Shown piece by piece: positions 23,801-35,109 of a stretch of DNA of 64,000 nucleotides. The first letter of the stretch is position 1. Every line of letters begins with the position of its first letter. The position numbers and the translations under genes are program-made. Source of the DNA: Metellina segmentata (taxonomy: Eukaryota > Arthropoda > Arachnida > Araneae > Tetragnathidae); contig OX375873.1 in assembly GCA_947359465.1 (NCBI GenBank), positions 90,603,978-90,667,977 on the forward strand, in the 5' to 3' direction. Under the pieces are notes generated by a model that was not told the origin of the DNA, searched no databases, and saw nothing but the letters and a program-made list of their open reading frames with translations.

Positions 23801-25080
23801 TTTTAATAATAGTATTAATTTATTTATTCTGTGTGACCACAGCCAATGAGGAAAATTTTGCTTTTAGTGGTATCATCCTACGATCGATATTTTCACGGTA
23901 TACAAACAAACCAGATGGAATGGAATAATTTTACTTCCTATACTATGTATCAACGAATCGGTTTTTAGAGATAGAATTGTAGATACACTTCCTTTTACAA
24001 AAACTTGGACTTATCATCTCTCCCGAGAGATGATAGTGATCACACTCACCATCAAAACTGGAACCGGCACCACTACTGAACCTGGACCATGTGGATATAA
24101 TGCAATCAAATGGAGGATTTCGCACGTAGCCCAGTCCGGCTACGATAACCGTCACATGCAACTGGCGTTGAACTCGACAAATCGGTTGACGGAATAGAAA
24201 TTTCCGTATATTCCCCTATAATAAACTGTTAATCAACACTGTCAATGTGTGGCTGTTCTAAAACCTTTTTTATACTTAGGATAAATAAGCACAATGAATC
24301 CATCTCGTTTATCGAGCGATCAGCTGAACGACTAAATCGTAGGAATGGAACTGGGTCGTTAACTGAGGAGTGCGTAATAATTAACCACCAGGTCCATGGC
24401 TGCTTATCTTAATACTAAATTTATGAAATGATGATAAGTTTAGCCCCTAAAATATATTTTCGCCGCTTCTTTTCATCTCCTAATCTTTGTCTCACTGCCA
24501 GTCACCTGAAACCAAAAGTCCGCGGTGAACATTTTCACCGATTTCATATTTTAAACTTTCACACCTCCTACAGCGCTATTTGAACCATGCATTCAAATAG
24601 TCCCAATCGTCGAGCTGTTTCGTCCTCCCTTTCAGATCGCCGATGCATCCACCATTGCACTTTAGATGCGTTTGCAACTTCACAGACTCTTACAGACAAA
24701 GACAGCTTTTTTCTTTCTGACGACAAACTTTCGCAAGACTCTAATGGGTTTCGACAAGATATCTCGTCTTTCAATATCTGACCAATTTCGCTGATGACCA
24801 ACATCACCAAGGTATAGCTAATTTTTTTATGAATACGAAATGTGATCATTATTTTTCAAAAGACAAAATTTTTCATTCCTAATGATCTGGTAAGCTATGC
24901 CAATAATGAGGTACATCGTCGAGTCAACCACCAGGAGGAACTAGATCTTAACTAAACAAAATTTCTTAGTATGTCCTAAATCCAATAATCTCTAAATCAT
25001 TATCTCTTGGAGAGTTTATTTTTACCTTTTCATTCCCTCACAATCCCCTCAGAATAATGAACTAGGTAGTTATTTTAACT
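23801..25080. other. No gene recognised; holds one MITE-R copy
   Basis: Two overlapping opposite frames around 24568-24849 have no recognisable domain. MITE-R lies at 24737-24943. Confidence 0.4.
24737..24943 (+). repeat. MITE-R copy
   Basis: Starts actctaatgggtttc, has the palindromic word cgacaagatatctcgtc, then atctgaccaatttcgctgatgac, and ends with cgagtcaaccaccaggagg. The outer TTAA sites are mutated. Confidence 0.75.
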
Positions 25081-25373
25081 AGCGTCGCACTGGAGCATCA
25101 CAACGGGCTATTGACGAAGGTCCAGGATCAATCCCCAAGGGAAAGAAACGAGGACAACACCGCGTAATTTTGAACCACATTCAGATTACATGCAACACTT
25201 GAGCTGGTGGTCACTCTTCAAACTTCCACACCACGCCAATGTGAGGGCATTTGAGGCCACCACAGATTTAACGTGCATTAGCCCCATTGGTACACAACGG
25301 TGTCTGTTGGATTCGAACACGAAACCCACCTGTTGCTAATCCGTTACTCTTCAAACCGGGACACCGCGGCCAT
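25081..25373 (-). repeat. SINE-A, nearly full length
   Basis: Minus-strand copy with an intact head. Reversed, it gives gtcccggtttgaagagtaac (A-box region) and tgttcgaatcc (B-box), then the body. It starts gtcgcactggagcatcac and ends gacaccgcggccat. Confidence 0.88.
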
Positions 25374-25801
25374 ATAATAATGAGTTAAGAGCTGTTTCAA
25401 ACAAATAATTCTATACAATACCTATCCGCTCCACCCACTATGATATTATAACCTATCGAATTTATTGAAGAAATTCATAAACTGTTTCCCTAGAATTTTC
25501 TGCATTTCCATCTGTGAACTGAATTTTAAATTTTATGAATACATCTATCAGTGGATATTCGGTTTCGGGTTTTATAGCGCAAGTATCCTATTTGGTAAAA
25601 CTGCGCCAAACACAAGACAGTGTCAAGTAATTGTGAAAAGAAAGGATGGAAGAGAGAGATCTTTCGGGCATCCTAGGGTGATCGCGACCCACCCGTATAC
25701 CAGACGCAATAAATCCCGTGGGTAAAGAATAAATCACTACGGTACCTCTGATTCGTGAAGCACGTACACACCTAAAGAAGATGCTCCTCTAAAAAGGAAC
25801 G

Positions 25802-26371
25802 CACTCTACCCTACAATTAAGCACCGGACCGTAAGATGTGATGGTATAAGAGAAATAATACATGCTTTAATCAGGGGATGGTCCCCACGTGTCGCAATTT
25901 CACAAGCAACCCTTCTGGGTATACTTTCAACAAGGTTTTGATACACAGCTATGGGTATTTGGGTCCATTCTTGCTGCAAGAATGTCGCCAGCTCAGTTGT
26001 GGATTTCGGACGCTGTTCCATGGTCCGTTAACGTCGCTCTAACTCGTCCTACAAATATTCTATGAGGTTTAGGTCGGGACTCTGAGCAGGCCAGGGAAGA
26101 CTTTTGACATCCATATATTGATACCACTCCTTGACAGAGGCTGCAACGTGACATGGAGCGTTGTCATCCTGGGAGTAAAATTCGTCCATTCCATAAAATT
26201 ACCAGAGCGAAGGAAAAACCTGATTGTCCAAAATCTTCATGTAGGCGTCGGCGTTCAACTGACCACGAACAACATGCAAAGGTCCCAGACCATACCACGT
26301 AAAACACCCCAAACAAATAGTCGGATTTTATTCAAATCCGCTGGTGTCCAGTCCATTATTGTAGGGTAGTG
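25802..26371 (-). mobile_element. Tc1-alpha, internally deleted copy 2
   Basis: The ends CACTCTACCCTACAAT and ATTGTAGGGTAGTG are inverted; TA follows on the right (26372-26373). The length (570 bp) and the internal joint match copies 1 and 3. Confidence 0.9.
25806..26340 (-). pseudogene. Tc1-alpha transposase fragment (C-terminal half)
   Basis: From the 5' TIR the frame goes straight into mid-protein sequence corresponding to GLGPLHVVR and NADAYMKILDNQVFP-like residues. It then passes a degenerate acidic DN region and ends with TTELATFLQQEWTQIPIAVY and ESIPRRVA. The catalytic core is broken by frameshifts and the N-terminal half is absent. Confidence 0.85.
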
Positions 26372-26373
26372 TA

Positions 26374-27262
26374 TATCAGTGGCGTTGAAAATGAATATTC
26401 ACCAGGCACAACAGAACCACGAGGTAATACTGCGAAACTCCCCTCGCCATCACATCAAAACAGAAGAACTTCGTCGAGAAGCGAAAAGAAGTGCTCTAAA
26501 CTTCCACGAAATATTTCACGACCCACATATCCAGACCCTCGATCGTTTACATAACCGCTCGCCCATCCAGTTCTGCACCACTATCGCATGAACCCGCGTC
26601 ATCTCCAAAGCGAGTCGCAAAGTAGGAAAAATTCAAATATCTCGGCGAGACATAAGAGAATGTGAAAGGAAGGGAAAAAGCACAACAGAAGGACAGCTTT
26701 TGTGACTCGGGAACACGCGCTCGGAGATAGAGGGTCCCGTGTATGCATCTCACATGCAGACGTCATTAAAATGCATGAGATTTCAAAAGTAAAGTATATA
26801 AAGATGATACAAGAAGAGGAGGCGGGATTTTTTGTTTGGTTCGTTTCTTTCGAGGGTGGTTCTTAGATGCGACGGAGTTGAAAGAAGTGTAATGTCGAGT
26901 TAAGAGCCAGAGTTAAGCCATGACGAGAATGTCATCAAAGGAGGAGGAGGCTGTACTGTGAGCGAAATGCTCCGAAGGCAGACTTATTTCGTATTCGCTG
27001 CGAGGTTTCAGAAACGAGTTTATGCTTTTTTTTTACTGCTGAAGTTAGATTAGGGAATTTGGCGAACGCATACAAAAGTAGGGTGTCGGGGGTATGGCAA
27101 TTAGTAGCTCTTAACGATAGCGTGAGGTTTATGATTATGAAATTTTTTAAGAAAGAGAAGAAATGCTAAGTTTAGTGGAGCTGTGATTTTTAATGTATTA
27201 TTGGAAGTTTTGATTTTGTCGTCTTGCTGCCTCTTACGATAAATTTGGGGCATCTTCTGTCG
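26374..27262. other. No gene recognised; moderately GC-rich
   Basis: Three short frames around 26369-26753 overlap and have no known domain. A TATATAAAG word at about 26796 is TATA-like, but no transcript can be supported downstream. Confidence 0.4.
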
Positions 27263-27266
27263 TTAA

Positions 27267-27516
27267 CCCTCAGTGTGTGTTCGACGATATTTCACTTCCA
27301 TTAAGATCTGACCAATTTTGCCAATGACTAGATGTTCTTGTAAACAATCATCAAGACTCACAATCAAAATACTGATTTATAAAAATATTTTTTTAATAAT
27401 TTAAAGATCAATTTCTAGTCAGTTTTGCTCTACTGACGAGATATCTTGTCCTTCAATTTCTGGTCAGTTTTTCTATTTACAATTTACCACATCGAAACAA
27501 CCACCAGCCAGGAGGG
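27267..27516 (+). repeat. MITE-R copy
   Basis: TTAA (27263-27266) then CCCTCAGTGTGTGTTCGAC, internal units with taagatctgacc and gacgagatatcttgtcc, and the 3' end caaccaccagccaggaggg. The right TTAA is mutated to TCGA. Confidence 0.82.
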
Positions 27517-29099
27517 TCGAGTAATGGTATAAGCAGAAAAATCGTATTTCTTTAGTAAAAGGATTGGATAGACACTATAGAAATAGAAATTGAATTAGTA
27601 TTTTTGGTATGGGGGAATCATAATCATCTAAGGCTTAGAAAACTAGAAGTTCTTCGAGTGAAATAAGTTCTTTGAGAAGAGAAATACAATTGTATAAAAT
27701 ATTTACCCTTTGAGAGGTTCTCTGGTATACATCCCTTTTGCAATCTATTCTTCTCTGCATGACTTATAATCACTTCTCACCTTCGTAATGAATGGAAACA
27801 TTACTACTGATTCTTTCAACCAATACATGTTGTTAATTATTCATCATATATGCTGTAAGTGAAAGCATTACTACTCTGCTCTAAAACACGTGGCATTCAG
27901 AGAGTTTCTGAAACGAATGAAAACATTACCAGTTTGTTGCATCTGTTTTTTAAACTGTTGTATCATTTAAATTTGATAATTTTGACATGCGGCTACACTT
28001 TATAGCCGATATTGGGTACATCTATTTTTAAGTAAACTGAAAACATTCCTGCAGGCTTTGAGCAATCGTGATGTCTACAGGACCATCAACCAAAAAATTT
28101 ATACACGAATAAAATACAGTAAAATGGGGTTTGGTATAAACAACAAAATAAGATACTCATTATATTGAGTTACGCATTATCTGCACGTATTTTCTATCAT
28201 GATTAAAATAAAGAAATCAAAATTTTCGAACATATTCTGAGTTTTTAATTGCATTTTATTTCAACAAGAAATAATCGAATGAATATTTAGCACCAGTTGA
28301 TCACATAATAAATGTTGCGTAGATTATTCGATTTGAGACTTCAACTGTCCAATTATAAATTTATTTTGTCAAACCAGACATTAATTTATGAATACTTAAA
28401 TGTGTGTTAGTCGTATCTATTTTAAGACTATTTGAACAAGCTACAAAAAAATTTTACGGTAGCATGTGATACATGTTTCAAATAACTGACAATAGATTTT
28501 GAGCTGAATGAATAGGTAGTTTCTTGGAATAAGTACTATGTAAACCATAAAGTCAATGAAGTCCATAAATACTCGTGTTGAAAGTTTGTGTGGCATTTCC
28601 GATAGAACGTTACATAAATATCGCAAATACTTAGAAGAAACTATATAAATTCCAGGATATTGTGTCTGTCTTTCTTTATATTTATAAATCAAATTTTTCA
28701 GAATATAAAAACTCTTTCAATGGAACAAACCCTTGAAGTATCATAAAAAGATTAAAATATGTGTGTGGGTGGATATAACAAAATTTTGCTGTATAAAAGT
28801 AATACTTGTTTTTATGATTCTTCACGAATAAAAGTATGAGCACTAATATCCAATTAGCTAAACCACTGTAGGATATTGTTACGCTTTTCGAGTTATTTCA
28901 TTCATTATCACTGACAGAGACTTAGTGCTTTCTCATGGGTTTTTATTTAAATAAGTTAAGGATATTCCATCTAGACATTAATTACATCATACATTAATAC
29001 TTTAAAATTTAAAGAATAAAAAAATAGAGTTTCACCCAAATTTCTATGATTTGATCAAACCTTCAACTACAAATTTATCTATCTTGTGCTTAATGTTTT
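27517..29099. other. AT-rich stretch with no gene recognised
   Basis: No element ends, exon or RNA gene recognised. The minus frame at 28441-28692 has no domain. Confidence 0.5.
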
Positions 29100-29309
29100 T
29101 ACTCTCTTGGTGATTGTATCCACAAGGTACCTCGTCAAACTGACTAAACCAACCGGATCTTTATGGATCAGATTTCGTATCGTTACAATAAATTACGACA
29201 CCCTTATCTCGTCTTAATGATGCAATACCTGGATGATGAGATACCTCTTCATTAGGAAATTCGAGCATATCTTAATGGACGAGATATTTCCAAGAAACCA
29301 CCCAATGGG
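29100..29309 (+). repeat. MITE-R copy
   Basis: Internal landmarks are aaggtacctcgtc, ggacgagatatttcc and aaaccacccaatggg, then TTAA at 29310-29313. The left end (actctcttggtgatt) is degenerate. Confidence 0.75.
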
Positions 29310-29319
29310 TTAAGCAGTT

Positions 29320-29425
29320 GGTTGGGCATTTATGGCACAAGGACCATATTTGGCCACGACACAAAATGTGCAATATCAAGAAATAGAAAAACACACAATG
29401 AACGTTTTACCGACGTAGAAGAGAG
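29320..29425 (-). repeat. LINE 3' end fragment
   Basis: Reversed, it reads gtggccaaatatggtccttg, then gtgccataaatgcccaacc. This parallels the LINE 3' end at 41100-41148 (gccaagtgtggcccttgtgcc, then aacaccaacc). It lies between MITE-R and Tc1-alpha copy 3. Confidence 0.6.
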
Positions 29426-29430
29426 ATATA

Positions 29431-29977
29431 CACCACAATAATGGACCGGATAGCAAGACGTGAGGGTATAAGGGAAATAATACATGCTTTAATAGGGAGA
29501 TGGTCCCCTACGTGTTGCAGTTACACTAGCAACCCTTCTGGGCATACTTTCAACAAGGTTTTGATACACAGCTATGGGTATTCGTGTCATTCCTGCTGTA
29601 AAATGTCGCCAGCTCAGTTGTAGATTTCGGATGGGGTTCCCTGGTCCGTAAGCTCTAACTCGTCCCATAAACGTTCTATGGGTTTAGGTCGGGATTCTGA
29701 CTAGGCCAGGGAAAACGTTTTACATTTATATCTCGATACCGCTTCTTGACAATGGCTGCAACATGACATGGTCCTTGAAGTAGCATTCGTCCATTGCATA
29801 AAATTGCCAGAGCGTAGGAAGAACCTGATTGTCCAAAATGTTCGCGTAGGCGTCGGCGTTCAATTTACCACCAACAACATGCAAAGATCCCAGGCCATAC
29901 CACGAAAAACACCCCAAAACAAATAGTCGGATTATATGCAAATCCGATGGCGTCCGGTCCATTACTGTAGAGCAGTG
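29431..29977 (-). mobile_element. Tc1-alpha, internally deleted copy 3
   Basis: The ends CACCACAATAATGGACCG and ATTACTGTAGAGCAGTG are inverted and flanked by TA (29429-29430, 29978-29979). It has the same architecture as copies 1 and 2. Confidence 0.9.
29726..29962 (-). pseudogene. Tc1-alpha transposase, mid-protein fragment
   Basis: A 78-residue open frame. The first residues (MDRTPSDLHIIR) come from the element 5' end. They are fused to VLGCFSWYGLGSLHVVG, which lies between the first and second catalytic aspartates in a complete Tc1 transposase. NADAYANILDNQVLPTLWQF and MDECYFKDHVM follow, where the second catalytic aspartate (normally DDNA) is damaged. The block with the third acidic residue follows in other frames down to about 29600. 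Confidence 0.88.
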
Positions 29978-29979
29978 TA

Positions 29980-30868
29980 TACACCCATGGAAGAATCGTA
30001 CCAGTTAGGAATTTAACCTTCACACTACCTACAACTCGCAAGATGCTAGTGAAGTGGGCATACCCACTGAACCATTATGATCCTGAAGGGTTAAGCAGAA
30101 CTGAAGTGCAATAGTATAACTGTTGGAATCTTTCAATACTTTGTTTTGACTTACTCCGTTTTCTGGGGCAAAAAAAAAATGGTTTCTTCATATTTCCAAT
30201 ATACACCCGACGTTTTTAAGTTCTCCATTGCGCCAACGAGGGAAAAATAATCCGAAAAAGGAAGATTAATAAGAGAGAGAAAAAACTCGATACTGTTTAC
30301 CATTACAATGGAAGCTGATAGAAAGCCAGCAGGGTTTTCCAGGGATATCAACAGCAGAGAAGAAAGCCGCTGGAAATACTGGAAACAGGATGTCGACCAA
30401 ATCACCCACTTCCCAATTTCGAGGGCTTTGTAATTCTCAGATCCCGCTTGTATTAAGATTCTGTTTGATCATGTTTCTTAAGCTTCGGAGCGTGTGATTT
30501 CATTTCATGGTCCCACTGAGTCGACAAGGCAAAAAAAAATTTCGATTTAGGATTTCTTTTGTGGGTAGGCTTTCTGCCATATATCGGGACAGAGAGAGGA
30601 TAGCTTTGCGTTTGGGGTATAGAAGTTTGGAATGTAATACATACGATTATTTTGTCGTTCAATGTCGGTAGGGTGTTTGGATGCTGAAAATAAATGAAAA
30701 TTGTGACTTGTACTGAAGGAAAATATGGATGATAATGGACTTCTTGTTTGAAGAAGTTTGAAAAATATTTTCATTTATACTGCGGCAATTGCGAAGTGGT
30801 CTCATTATAAAATACAATAATAAATTTCTCATTCGAATTAAAATTCTATTGATGTTTTCTTAGGTCCC
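29980..30868. other. No gene recognised
   Basis: Several overlapping minus-strand frames (30151-30774) have no recognisable domain and no splice-compatible continuation that I can defend. Confidence 0.4.
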
Positions 30869-30897
30869 TTAACCCTCGACCGTAACCATCCACGAGA

Positions 30898-30901
<4 letters not shown>

Positions 30902-30953
<52 letters not shown>
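30902..30953. repeat. (TA)n microsatellite
   Basis: About 26 TA units, located inside the MITE-R copy. Confidence 0.97.
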
Positions 30954-30957
<4 letters not shown>

Positions 30958-31056
30958 AGACGAATTTCGCTCATGAAAACTATTTCGTCATCAGGACATT
31001 ACGAATTTTTATGGTAACGAGATTAAGATCGAGTCAGTTTTGCTAAGGACGAAATA

Positions 31057-31970
31057 CTACTCTGATCGAAAATTACCCGGAATGCTGTCATAAAACAAGA
31101 GGTATCAATTTATTGGTCAAATTCTATTAGATCTCATCCAAAATAATCTCCTCCTACTTCAATGCACTTCTGCCAACGCGTTTTTTCCAATCCTCAAAAC
31201 ATACCTTGAAGTCGTTTTTGTGAAACCCTTTCAAATTTTCTTTTATTGCACCAATGGATTCAAAACGGTGACCACGAAGAGGAAGTTTCACAAGTGGAAA
31301 TAAGATAAAGTCAATGTACCATGTCAGGTGAATACGGAGCTTGTGGAGCCGTATTTGTTGAACGCTTTGTCAAAACATCACGAATTATAATGGCATTGCG
31401 AGAAGGCGCATTATCAAGATGCAAAACCCATGAATTATCTCCCCACAATTCAGATCGTTTCGTCTTGTCGTTTCGACGAATGATATAAGAACTTGTTCAA
31501 TAATGTCTCTTATTGTTAAACGACGATCACTAATCACCAATTCTCTGAACTGATTGACATGTTGATCATGAGTCAAAGTGCATTGTCTACCAGATCGCGA
31601 ATCATATACGACAGATTCTCTACCTTCTTTAAACTTTTTATACCAATCAAATACTGTTGTTTTTGATAAACAGTCGTCTGTAAAAGCTTTTTGCGACACT
31701 TCAAATGTGTTTGTAACAGAAATTCTATTGTGGAAACAAAATTTAATGCGTGTTCTTTTCTCAATTACATTCGACAGTTTGGAAAATCAACGAAGTGATA
31801 ATTCTTCTTTTATTGAAAACAAATATTTATTTTCAGACGATAAAATTAAATAAATCCACATTATTGCCATATGTTTGTATAAATCGTAGAAATATTTGAT
31901 AAATATTTTCAGACGATATCTACTATATATGTATTTAAAGTAAGCTTTCCGCATACTCTATGATCAGTAG
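31057..31970 (-). mobile_element. mariner, internally deleted
   Basis: The ends CTACTCTGATCGAAAAT and (reversed) CTACTGATCATAGAGTA are similar, continuing to a shared CGGAAWGC; TA flanks both (31055-31056, 31971-31972). At 914 bp it is shorter than the roughly 1.3 kb of complete mariners. Confidence 0.85.
31085..31760 (-). pseudogene. mariner transposase (SETMAR-type), broken
   Basis: Minus strand, frame changes at least twice. The N-terminal part has the paired helix-turn-helix region: FTDDCLSKTTVFDWYKKFKE, the SRSGRQCTLT linker and SDRRLTIRDIIEQ. The middle, including the first catalytic aspartate, is deleted. The sequence resumes in another frame with LNCGE/NSWVLHLDNAPS, holding the second aspartate, and APQAPYSPD, holding the third. 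A downstream WQKCIEVGGDYF-like end matches the mariner C-terminus. It is not functional. Confidence 0.88.
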
Positions 31971-32312
31971 TATATCATACATCTGGTCAGCATTTTAGCT
32001 TTTTTCTTAGGGCAAGATACGTCGGTCCTCAAGACTTGATATGTTTTGTTAATGACGAGATACCTCGTCAAGGCAACCATCAGGAGGATTAATAAAACTA
32101 TATGTCTGTATAGTATTTTAATAATGTACCTAAAACAGAATTCGGAGTTTTTATTGTAGTGAGAAATGCAACAAACATATATAATCAATGTGAAATTGTC
32201 CGTTGTGGGTTTCAGTTTTCAAATTTGCTCAAAAGTTGAATGCACTTTATTTGAGCTAAAAACTGTGTATGATGTAGCTAAAAATCCGGATTTTAAGAAC
32301 TCTCACCGTTTA

Positions 32313-32695
32313 AAGGAAATCGTTCAACTATCTGTTTACAGAAGGCAATAAGAAATCTGGAAGACAGATTAGCTCTGAAAAGAAAATATGATACAACCAG
32401 AAAATAGGCTAAGAGGAAAAAAAATATCGAATTGCCTTTGAACTATAGAACTGTTGATAAGTAGTTGAATTAGCGTCACTCTGTAGCAACAACATATATT
32501 AGCGAAATTTCAGAATCGATCACAAAAGGAAAGATGCGAGAACAACATGGATTTTTAATGAAATCCTTCAACTGTCTAATTACAGAATGCAACAAGAAAT
32601 CCGGAGGACAGATTAGCTCTGAGCAGAAAATATAATACAACTAGAAAATAGGATTAGAGGTAAAAAGATATCGAATTGCCTTAGAACTATATTTG
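32313..32695 (+). repeat. 140-bp direct repeat, two copies
   Basis: 32313-32455 and 32557-32695 share aacaagaaatc, gacagattagctctga, aaccagaaaataggcta and atatcgaattgcct with moderate divergence, offset 244 bp. Confidence 0.85.
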
Positions 32696-32732
32696 CAATA
32701 TTAGCAAAAATTGTATAACCAGGACATATTTG

Positions 32733-33003
32733 TGTAATTGAGAATTATATGTGCAATCAAGAATTATCTGTGCAACCAAAATTTATCTGTATAATCAAGA
32801 ATAATCTCTAATATTTGTGACGAAGAACACCATTTATCTGTATAATCAAGAATAATCTCTAATCTTTGGGATAAAGAATATCATTTATATTTAATACAAG
32901 AATACTATTTATCTGTAATCCAAGAATATCATTTATCTGTAATCCAAGAAAACTATTTATCTATAATCCAAGAATACCATTTATCTGTGATTCGAGAATT
33001 GTA
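32733..33003. repeat. Degenerate minisatellite, unit about 24 bp
   Basis: Repeats of atttatctgtaatccaagaa, becoming regular in the last four units (32920-33003) and longer or mixed upstream (caagaataatctctaat). There are no spacers of constant length with unrelated sequence, so this is not a CRISPR array. Confidence 0.88.
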
Positions 33004-33935
33004 CAATAAGTAATGTAAATATACTAACATCTTATTTTCTTGTTGAATGTTTTATGAATTCGATAATACGAACTATGGTTAACACGAAACTTCTTTACGG
33101 TTCTTTGAAATTTATGTTAACAAGGTTTGGCTTTATAATTTGGTGTTTCGCTTCCTCATCCACGTGAAACCAAATAGTTAAAGTACTTCCGACTGGTTAT
33201 AAATAATTTATAACTACCGCCATAACTTATTACAAACTATTATTCACTGATATCCGGAATCTAAATGAATTATTAAAGCCATCACAAATTCAAATTCCGA
33301 GTTGCGATCGAAGTAATATGCAAGACCACCTTTCTGCTTAGAAGTTTTATGATAAAGCTATTTAGTCTCGTAATGAGGTACCTTAATGGGCTGTTAACGA
33401 AATGCCGCGAATTCAAATGACGTCAAATATAATGTGCTGAAGCTATTATTTCTAAATTAACTGTTTCAGCTGACTTTTAAGCCCAGCATATTATGAATAG
33501 TGTCTAAGACGCTGAGGGACACTGTTCATTGTTATAATCCAAGGTGAGAAATGTCACCTTTAACTCTAATTTTAATGGAACATTATGCGTTAATAACCTC
33601 TAGTAATAGCGAAGTCACGTATTTTAGTGAAAATGCTTCATAACCTCATTTAATCGCAAGTAGTGAGTGTGAATGGCTGTAGTTTAATAGATTTTTCTAG
33701 CTATTACGTTGCGTAAGGAATTCCAGGAAAAATCTCTATGCGTATCGCGTTTATAGTAATTTACACATGAATAGTTATAATGCTTTACGTTTTGAGATTA
33801 ATATAATGAGTCCACTGCTATTTTTAATATCTTTTTTAATCACTGAAATGGAACACGTAATTTTGACTTATAGACGATCTTTTCAATTAAATGTTTCATG
33901 TAATGTATAATCTCTAATATCATCTATAATCATTT

Positions 33936-34009
<74 letters not shown>

Positions 34010-34130
34010 TTTCAGCCAATCGATGTGGTTATTTTGTCATTGTAATTGATATAGGTAAAGGCAATACTACATTTTTCTGAAATTTGATGCTGCTTGTGTT
34101 TGAAGAAACATAATATAACTTATTGCATCG
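33004..34130. other. No gene recognised; contains a long TA tract
   Basis: No exon or element end recognised except the microsatellite at 33938-34008. Confidence 0.5.
33938..34008. repeat. (TA)n microsatellite
   Basis: About 35 uninterrupted TA units. Confidence 0.97.
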
Positions 34131-35062
34131 ATCTCTACTATTATAAAAGGAAGTGTTTCTATGTGTGTACGCACCTAATGAATATATGGCACTTACAGTA
34201 ATGGGATTTGGCACACATGTAGTCCGAATATTTTGCATTTGTGGTACGTAACCCGAATTTTAAAATTCAATCTAGAACATTTTTCAAAGAATTTAATGAA
34301 ATTTTGTTAAGATTGTTTTCTTTTGAAGGGCAAGAGCATAAAGATATGACAGCTTCTAAATTTATTTTTTTCCATGTTTCCGTTTGATTTTCTGAGCAAC
34401 GCTCTCCAGCCGAAGAACAAAACAAATAAAAAGTTTTCACTGTTGTTACGTAGTTTATTTTTCTATCTCCTAGATCGTTACAGTTCGAGTAAAAATTTTA
34501 ACAGATTTGTAATCTGCGCAAAATTTCACATTAGATCGATACCTAAAAACATGATTTTGCTTAAGTAAATAATTTTTTAATTGTAACATTTATATATTCC
34601 CTATACGAATTTGACCTCGATCGTGTTCGAGAAATCACAGATTACATTTCCTGCGCTTAAACGATTCCAGCCAAGGAAAGCAGAAACTAATAAAAAATAA
34701 ATTTTAACTGTCATTGTTTAGTTCTTTTTTGTAAAATCGGGATCGTTAAAGATAGATTGAAAATTTCAACGGATTTGAAATCTGCCGAAAATTTGACACT
34801 AGATAGATACCTTACAAGTTTTATTTTATTTTAATAAATAATTTTTCAATTTACTATTTACAATTTCGCAAGAGATTGTGACGTCACGCCGATTGGATCT
34901 CTTCGCAATTCGAATTTGGCCGCATTTGACAATGAGCGTCAACACCACGAGCAACGTCGTTATGGCTGTTATCCAATAGGCAACGAATTCACATTTGGTT
35001 TGCGGGAATTCGTAGCAATCACCGGGGATTAGCGAGCAGTGGTCACATCTAACCTCACGAAA
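34131..35062 (+). mobile_element. Helitron-2-like non-autonomous element
   Basis: Begins TCTCTACTATTATAAAAGG, followed by aagtgtttctatgtgtgtacgc, which resembles many arthropod Helitron 5' ends. The interior carries a 180-bp internal direct duplication (about 34409-34582 and 34669-34855). The proposed 3' end is gcgagcagtggtcacatCTAA, which meets the CTRR rule but is not followed by T, so that border is uncertain. No Rep/helicase frame is present. The assignment rests mainly on the 5' end. Confidence 0.6.
34409..34855 (+). repeat. Internal direct duplication of Helitron-2
   Basis: Shared blocks in the same order are ccagccrarg, actaataaaaa, cagatttgtaatctgc, aaaatttcacattagatcga/gata and aaataattttttaatt. 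The copies are offset by roughly 260-275 bp. Confidence 0.8.
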
Positions 35063-35109
35063 AGAACTGTCATGGGAAACGCCGTGTTGGCCACGCAGTG
35101 GCTAGCATA

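Larger units (their letters stand above)
30873..32088 (+). repeat. MITE-R copy split by a mariner
   Basis: TTAA (30869-30872) and CCCTCGACCG at the left, caaccatcaggagga and TTAA (32089-32092) at the right. The MITE is about 300 bp once the mariner (31057-31970) is removed, including an internal AT microsatellite. The sequence across the joint reads gacgaaa-TA-tcatacatctggtc, matching the gacgagatatcgt...atctggtc order of other copies. Confidence 0.85.

Noticed and set aside
24568..24849. 93-codon minus frame and its 64-codon plus-strand partner
   Set aside because: Overlapping opposite frames that run into a MITE-R copy; no domain.
26785..26830. TATATAAAG word as a promoter
   Set aside because: Such words are expected by chance in AT-rich DNA, and no gene follows.
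32733..33003. Regular short repeats that might suggest a CRISPR array
   Set aside because: The units are contiguous and degenerate, with no unrelated spacers; the context is a eukaryotic genome.
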